A DNA stretch of 8,673 nt from contig JAILDD010000133.1 of NCBI GenBank assembly GCA_024689605.1, positions 1 to 8,673 of the forward strand, read 5' to 3'. Under the pieces are notes generated by a model. It ran no database searches. It was given only the letters and a program-made list of their open reading frames with translations, and was not told where the DNA came from. This document shows positions 4,905 through 8,673 of the stretch, in pieces. Every line of letters begins with the position of its first letter. Position 1 is the first letter of the stretch. Made by a program: the position numbers and the translations under genes. Source of the DNA: Lachnospiraceae bacterium (GTDB lineage: Bacteria > Bacillota_A > Clostridia > Lachnospirales > Lachnospiraceae).

Positions 4905-7064
4905 TCATTCCTCCTGCTTTTTCTTAGCTTTTGCTTTTGGTTTTGTCTTTCCCTTTTCCTTTGCATTTCCTGCATCCTTGTAAAATGATGCAGCATAATC
5001 GAAACACTTATAAAGTGTGGATGTATTAGTCAGTCCCTTAACCTTTTCCGTATTATTTCTTACAAATTCGTTCAGTTTGACCGTATAGTCATTCTTCCCA
5101 AGCTCGCCCTCGGTCACCTGTGAAAGTCCCTTTTCCCAGCTGGCCGTCAGTGTCGGATTCAGCATGGAGCCTATTGAATATCTGACCACATCAAAAACCA
5201 TTTCGCCCTTGAGCGTAGGCGTGATTATCTGAGTCTTTTTATTAAGTGACAGATACTCCTCTTTATTTATCAGTTTATCCAGGATGTCTGCTCTGGTAGC
5301 ACTGGTGCCTATTCCGGAGCCCTTTATCTGGGCGCGCATTTCCTCATCCTCGATAAGCTGACCCGCATTCTCCATAGCAAGTATCAAGCTTCCCGAATTA
5401 TATCTTTTAGGAGGGGACGTTTCCCCTTCCTTTATATCGTGGCCCGTGCACTCCGTTTCCGTTCCCTCTTTCAATCCGGAAAGAACCTTCAGGAACTCGG
5501 GGTCACAGCCGTACTCTGCTTCTTCGTTATCGGAGTTATCGGACTTCTTCCCTGCGGTGTCGTCGCTTCCGCTGTTTTCATTCTCACCGGCATTTCCGTT
5601 TCCGGCGCTGTCCGCAGCGTTATTTTTAAAAAAGCTGTACTTCATCACCGCTCCGAAGCCTTCGCTTTCCATCACCTTGAAACTCGCAAAAAAGGTCTCG
5701 CTTCCCTGCTTAAGGGTAAGTGAAATCTTTTTATATACCTGGGGCGGGTAAAAGATTGCAAGGAACCTGCGGACTATAACTTCATATACCTTTGCACTCA
5801 CCGGCGATAATCCCTGCAGATTCTGAAGCCCCTGTCCGGTGGGGATTATGGCATAGTGGTCCGTTATCTGTTTATCGTTTACATAGCGGCTCTTGGCAAT
5901 ATTCTTATATGCCCTGTTCTGCAGAACCTCATTTGCAATAGCAGAACATACCGGATACGAGGTAAGCCCCTTTATATTTTTGTCTATGACCTTTGCCACT
6001 GCAGTCGAAAGAACCCTCGCGTCTGTTCGTGGATAAGTCGTAAGCTTTTTCTCATAGAGCTCCTGGGCGATCTTAAGAGTCTCATCAGGAGAAATCTTAA
6101 AGAACTTTGAACAGATATTCTGAAGCTCTGCCAGGTTAAAAAGCAGGGGCGCATTCTTCTTCTCAGTTTTCTTTTCCCTTCCGGCAATAATTGCTGCCTT
6201 ACCTTTTTTACAGGAATCATCCCCCTGTATCCTTTTGATCAGCCCTTCCGCATCTTCTTTTTTTAAGAACCCGTTATCCTTGTAAAGCAAAGGTGATCCT
6301 GCATATGCTGAGCCTTCCACTGCCCTCCACTGTGCAGGAATAGTTTTTTCACCTATCACAAAGTTACCGTTTATCCTGTAAAAGGGTGTCTTTTTAAACT
6401 GTCTTATCTCCCGTTCCCTTATAACAACCATTCCCAGCACGCAGGTCATCACCCTGCCCACGGAAATAGCTGCCCGTTCAGCCTTCAGATAGCTCTTTAC
6501 ATATCCGCCATACTTTAATGTCAGTGCCCTTGAAAAATTTATTCCCATCAGGTAATCCGCCTGAGCTCTGAGATACGCTGCATTGGAAAGATTGTCATAG
6601 GCACTTATGTCCTTTGCCTCCCTTATGCCCCTCTGTATCTCTTCTTCCGTCTGGGAATCGATCCATACCCTCTTCTGTACCTTGCCGCTCACATGGGCTT
6701 CCTGGGCCACAAGACGATATATATACTCACCCTCACGTCCCGAGTCGGTACAGACATAGATGGTCTTTATGTCAGGCCTGTTAAGCAAAGCACTGACAAT
6801 CCTAAACTGCGACGCCGCAGAGGGTATCACCTCATATTTGAATTCTTCGGGAATAAAAGGAATAGTCTCAAAACTCCAGTGCTTAAGCGCCGGATCGTAT
6901 TTGTCCGGATAGCTCATGCTGACCAGATGGCCCACACACCACGTGATAACGGCTTCCTCGCTCTCGAGGTAGCCGTTTGCACGCTTCATATTGTATTTTA
7001 ATGCCTTGGCAAACTCCTGTGCGACAGAAGGTTTCTCGGCGATAAATAAAGCCTTATCCGACAA
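4905..7064 (-). CDS. topB: DNA topoisomerase III (type IA)
   Basis: Type IA topoisomerases cut one DNA strand through a 5'-phosphotyrosine link and pass another through, relaxing negative supercoils or decatenating DNA. The toprim domain shows catalytic Glu10 (IAEKPS) and TDSGREGE (106-113), the DxG form typical of TopB. ADYLMGINFSRALT (169-182) and SVGRVMTCVLG (201-211) follow; the latter is a variant of the usual GRVQTP. The active-site Tyr344 sits in TTYPRTDAR, with HYAIIPTGQ at 403-411 and GIGTSATRADIL at 585-594. An Asn/Asp/Gly/Ser-rich insert occupies about 481-520. The end is Lys-rich with no zinc-finger cysteines. At 719 residues it is a normal-to-large TopB. The start is TTG, supported by the ribosome binding site. 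It could serve chromosome housekeeping; nothing around it suggests a conjugative element. Confidence 0.94.
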   Translation of the reverse strand: MSDKALFIAEKPSVAQEFAKALKYNMKRANGYLESEEAVITWCVGHLVSMSYPDKYDPALKHWSFETIPFIPEEFKYEVIPSAASQFRIVSALLNRPDIKTIYVCTDSGREGEYIYRLVAQEAHVSGKVQKRVWIDSQTEEEIQRGIREAKDISAYDNLSNAAYLRAQADYLMGINFSRALTLKYGGYVKSYLKAERAAISVGRVMTCVLGMVVIREREIRQFKKTPFYRINGNFVIGEKTIPAQWRAVEGSAYAGSPLLYKDNGFLKKEDAEGLIKRIQGDDSCKKGKAAIIAGREKKTEKKNAPLLFNLAELQNICSKFFKISPDETLKIAQELYEKKLTTYPRTDARVLSTAVAKVIDKNIKGLTSYPVCSAIANEVLQNRAYKNIAKSRYVNDKQITDHYAIIPTGQGLQNLQGLSPVSAKVYEVIVRRFLAIFYPPQVYKKISLTLKQGSETFFASFKVMESEGFGAVMKYSFFKNNAADSAGNGNAGENENSGSDDTAGKKSDNSDNEEAEYGCDPEFLKVLSGLKEGTETECTGHDIKEGETSPPKRYNSGSLILAMENAGQLIEDEEMRAQIKGSGIGTSATRADILDKLINKEEYLSLNKKTQIITPTLKGEMVFDVVRYSIGSMLNPTLTASWEKGLSQVTEGELGKNDYTVKLNEFVRNNTEKVKGLTNTSTLYKCFDYAASFYKDAGNAKEKGKTKPKAKAKKKQEE

Positions 7065-7073
7065 AACTACCTA

Positions 7074-7080
7074 CCTCACC
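7074..7080 (-). promoter_or_regulatory. Ribosome binding site supporting a TTG start for topB
   Basis: GGTGAGG ends 9 bases before the TTG at 7064 and begins 2 bases after the stop of the ATPase gene. No ATG or GTG with comparable spacing precedes IAEKPS, the conserved N-terminal motif that must be included. TTG is therefore the supported start, and would be expected to lower initiation. Confidence 0.7.
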
Positions 7081-7082
7081 GA

Positions 7083-8447
7083 TCACAGGTCGTCTATACC
7101 TATAAGTGTGACGCCGCCTGTCTTTTCCGCCTCTTCCCTGAGTTCATCCGTAAAGCTGCCACGGGAAAAAATATAAATATAATCAGGCGCCAGCGAAGCA
7201 TTTTCCGCAATTTCAAAAGCATGGTCAAGCGCATCCACATCCGTCACTTCCTCACCGGAAATACAGAAAGCAAGCAGATTGGTCTCATCCTGGTCCTGCA
7301 TGACTATGTCTATGCTGCCCTTTTTGCCGGGCCATTCACCGGTGGTAACGGCATCTATAGGCAGTCCGTGTTCGTCATTCATGATGCTAAGGTACTCCCT
7401 GCATACACGGGAAAAACTCTCACCGTAGAAAGCATCCAGGTCCGGGCTGACATAATTCTCATAAAATTCTTCAGCGTTAACACACTGATACTGGGATGCA
7501 TTGCCATAGATAAACCTGAAATAGAACAGTAAGAAATGGGGGCCGATACGGTACAGACCCTTCCTTGCATTTTCAAGGGAAGCCCCGTCAAAAGGAAAGA
7601 CCTTCTTAACCAGCTCCATCTCCATGAGATTCCTTAAATATACACTTATCTTCGCCCTGGAATAATTTGTATAAAGATGCAGGTCATTCAGCTTGTTCAT
7701 ACCGTTAGCCATGCAGTGAAGAATAGTACAGTAAACGCTTGTTTCCCTGAGTTCCTCCTCCACGAGCCGCATGCCTTCCCTGCATAACATGCTGTCCTTA
7801 TTCAGGATCTTCTTTATGATGTTGTCTTTTACGCTGACCTCATCGGAAAACTGCTCCCAATAAGCAGGAATACCGCCAAGGATACTGTATACCTCCATGC
7901 ATTCCTTGGTGCTGTATTTTGAGAAGAAGTTGACGCAGTCTAAGAAGCCAAGCTCCGGAAGCTTGTAAAAACCCTTAATTGCCTGCGACAGCTTTCCTAT
8001 CCTGGGAACAAAATCATTTTCGACAAAAGATATGGAAGATGATATAAGAAGAACAAAAACATCCATCTCAGCCGTCTCGACAAACTCCACAAGATCGTCC
8101 ATAAAGGAATCCGAGTAGCGGATGATATCCTGGAACTCATCTACCATCAGAACAAATTTCTTATCCGGATCTTTTTCCATGGCATCGTCATACAACGCCC
8201 TGAAAATATCATAATATGCAGGCAGACTCTCATCAAGTCCGCCTGCTTCCCTCATCCATAAGAGTTTCTGATGCATTTCGGCACAGCTTCTTGCCTGGTA
8301 ATAACTGTAATTCTTGCCCTTTGCAAACCTGAGGGCCAATGCAGTCTTGCCTATTCCCGGGCAGCCGTACAATACATAAAGTCCGCTGCCTTCCTTCTGG
8401 TAAACCTCAGACAGGTAAGCAGACTCTTTTTTTCTACCGACATACAT
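7083..8447 (-). CDS. Archaeal-type AAA ATPase with a degraded DUF234/nuclease-like C-terminus
   Basis: The 454-residue protein has a P-loop (GCPGIGKT, 28-35), a Walker B (FVLMVDEF, 98-105), a sensor-1-like ISSSIS (135-140) and LGGIPAYW (190-197). These mark it as an archaeal-type ATPase (Pfam ATPase_2). A winged-helix-like region (about 235-285) and then RIGPHFLLFYFRFIYG (300-315) match the DUF234 C-terminal module. That module has a PD-(D/E)XK nuclease-like fold. Here Glu343 (YGESFSR) and Asp380 (GSIDIV) are present, but the usual E-x-K is replaced by Phe394-Cys395-Ile396 in LLAFCIS. The biological role of the family is unclear. The start ATG has AAGGGGA 7 bases upstream, overlapping the asd stop; topB begins 18 bases after its end. 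A link to topB function would be inference. Confidence 0.85.
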   Translation of the reverse strand: MYVGRKKESAYLSEVYQKEGSGLYVLYGCPGIGKTALALRFAKGKNYSYYQARSCAEMHQKLLWMREAGGLDESLPAYYDIFRALYDDAMEKDPDKKFVLMVDEFQDIIRYSDSFMDDLVEFVETAEMDVFVLLISSSISFVENDFVPRIGKLSQAIKGFYKLPELGFLDCVNFFSKYSTKECMEVYSILGGIPAYWEQFSDEVSVKDNIIKKILNKDSMLCREGMRLVEEELRETSVYCTILHCMANGMNKLNDLHLYTNYSRAKISVYLRNLMEMELVKKVFPFDGASLENARKGLYRIGPHFLLFYFRFIYGNASQYQCVNAEEFYENYVSPDLDAFYGESFSRVCREYLSIMNDEHGLPIDAVTTGEWPGKKGSIDIVMQDQDETNLLAFCISGEEVTDVDALDHAFEIAENASLAPDYIYIFSRGSFTDELREEAEKTGGVTLIGIDDL

Positions 8448-8459
8448 ATGAATTTCCCC

Positions 8460-8673
8460 TTATTTTGCAGTAATATATCCCTTTGCCTTTAAGAGCTCTG
8501 CACAGAGTACAGCTCCGCCTGCAGCTCCCCTTAAAGTATTGTGTGCAAGGCCTACGAATTTCCAGTCGTAAACACTGTCCTCACGAAGACGGCCTACACT
8601 TACACCCATACCGCCTTCATAGTCAACATCAAGTGCTACCTGAGGACGGTTGTCTTCCTCAAGATACTGGATG
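8460..8673 (-). CDS. asd: Aspartate-semialdehyde dehydrogenase, C-terminal part (5' end outside window)
   Basis: Only the last 70 residues are in the window; translation continues past the right edge. The enzyme reduces aspartyl-phosphate to aspartate semialdehyde with NADPH, the branch point toward lysine/diaminopimelate, threonine and methionine. The visible part, with GMGVSVGRLR, DWKFVGLAHNT and RGAAGGAVLCAELL before the tail GYITAK, matches the C-terminus of the archaeal/fungal-type Asd found in many Clostridia. It resembles the E. coli type less. The stop is TAA at 8460-8462, which also begins the ribosome binding site of the ATPase gene, only 12 bases from its start. Read-through transcription into the ATPase and topB is therefore likely. 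Since the N-terminal NADPH-binding region and the active-site Cys are outside, completeness cannot be judged. Confidence 0.88.
   Translation of the reverse strand, partial: IQYLEEDNRPQVALDVDYEGGMGVSVGRLREDSVYDWKFVGLAHNTLRGAAGGAVLCAELLKAKGYITAK

Noticed and set aside
4106..4927. Open plus-strand frame of 273 codons
   Set aside because: It runs antisense to the HD and beta-helix genes, whose motifs are conserved. Its sequence shows no recognisable domain and has an odd composition.
5500..5625. A frameshift or assembly fault in topB at the low-complexity insert
   Set aside because: The frame is continuous through it and conserved TopB motifs lie in the same frame on both sides.
7083..8447. The ATPase as part of a defence system together with TopB
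   Set aside because: There is no nuclease, helicase, methyltransferase or other defence partner nearby, its own nuclease motif is lost, and the neighbours are housekeeping genes.

Overview
The window looks like a chromosomal stretch from a Clostridia member, most likely Lachnospiraceae. This rests on moderate GC, strong GGAGG-type ribosome binding sites, tightly packed co-directional genes, and protein families with a Lachnospiraceae flavour: the short IlvB variant, the CmpB-type membrane protein, the orphan GlmU-like beta-helix protein, and a TopB with a GRVMTC motif. The genus cannot be read from the sequence. I see no tRNA or rRNA gene, CRISPR array, insertion sequence, integrase or phage gene.

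Layout from the left edge. (1) Positions 1-79 are AT-rich, with a promoter-like sequence pointing left out of the window. (2) Positions 80-2191, minus strand: ilvB then ilvN, the large and small subunits of acetolactate synthase, translationally coupled. (3) Positions 2192-2368: a divergent intergenic region with AT-rich promoter-like sequence and a nested dyad. (4) Positions 2369-2839, plus strand: a small lipoprotein of unknown function, the only plus-strand gene. It converges with its neighbour, 2 bases separating the two stop codons. (5) Positions 2842-8673, minus strand: a six-gene same-direction block. In transcription order it is asd (3' part only, running off the right edge), an archaeal-type AAA ATPase, topB, a left-handed beta-helix acyl/nucleotidyltransferase-like protein, an HD-domain protein, and a CmpB-type multi-pass membrane protein. 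Gaps run from an 11-base overlap to 18 bases, so one transcript is likely, at least in part.

How the genes work together. IlvB and IlvN catalyse the first common step of valine, leucine and isoleucine synthesis. Asd, at the far end, supplies aspartate semialdehyde for lysine, threonine and methionine (and, through threonine, isoleucine), so both ends of the window are amino-acid synthesis. The middle is mixed: DNA topology (TopB), an ATPase whose fused nuclease-like domain looks catalytically dead, and a beta-helix/HD/membrane trio that may concern the cell envelope or nucleotide-sugar metabolism. That last link is inference from domain types.

I found no convincing new multi-gene system. The most interesting points are the IlvB active-site and herbicide-site substitutions with a short C-terminus, the in-frame IlvB/IlvN junction, the degraded nuclease motif in the ATPase, the acidic insert in TopB, and the tightly coupled beta-helix/HD pair.
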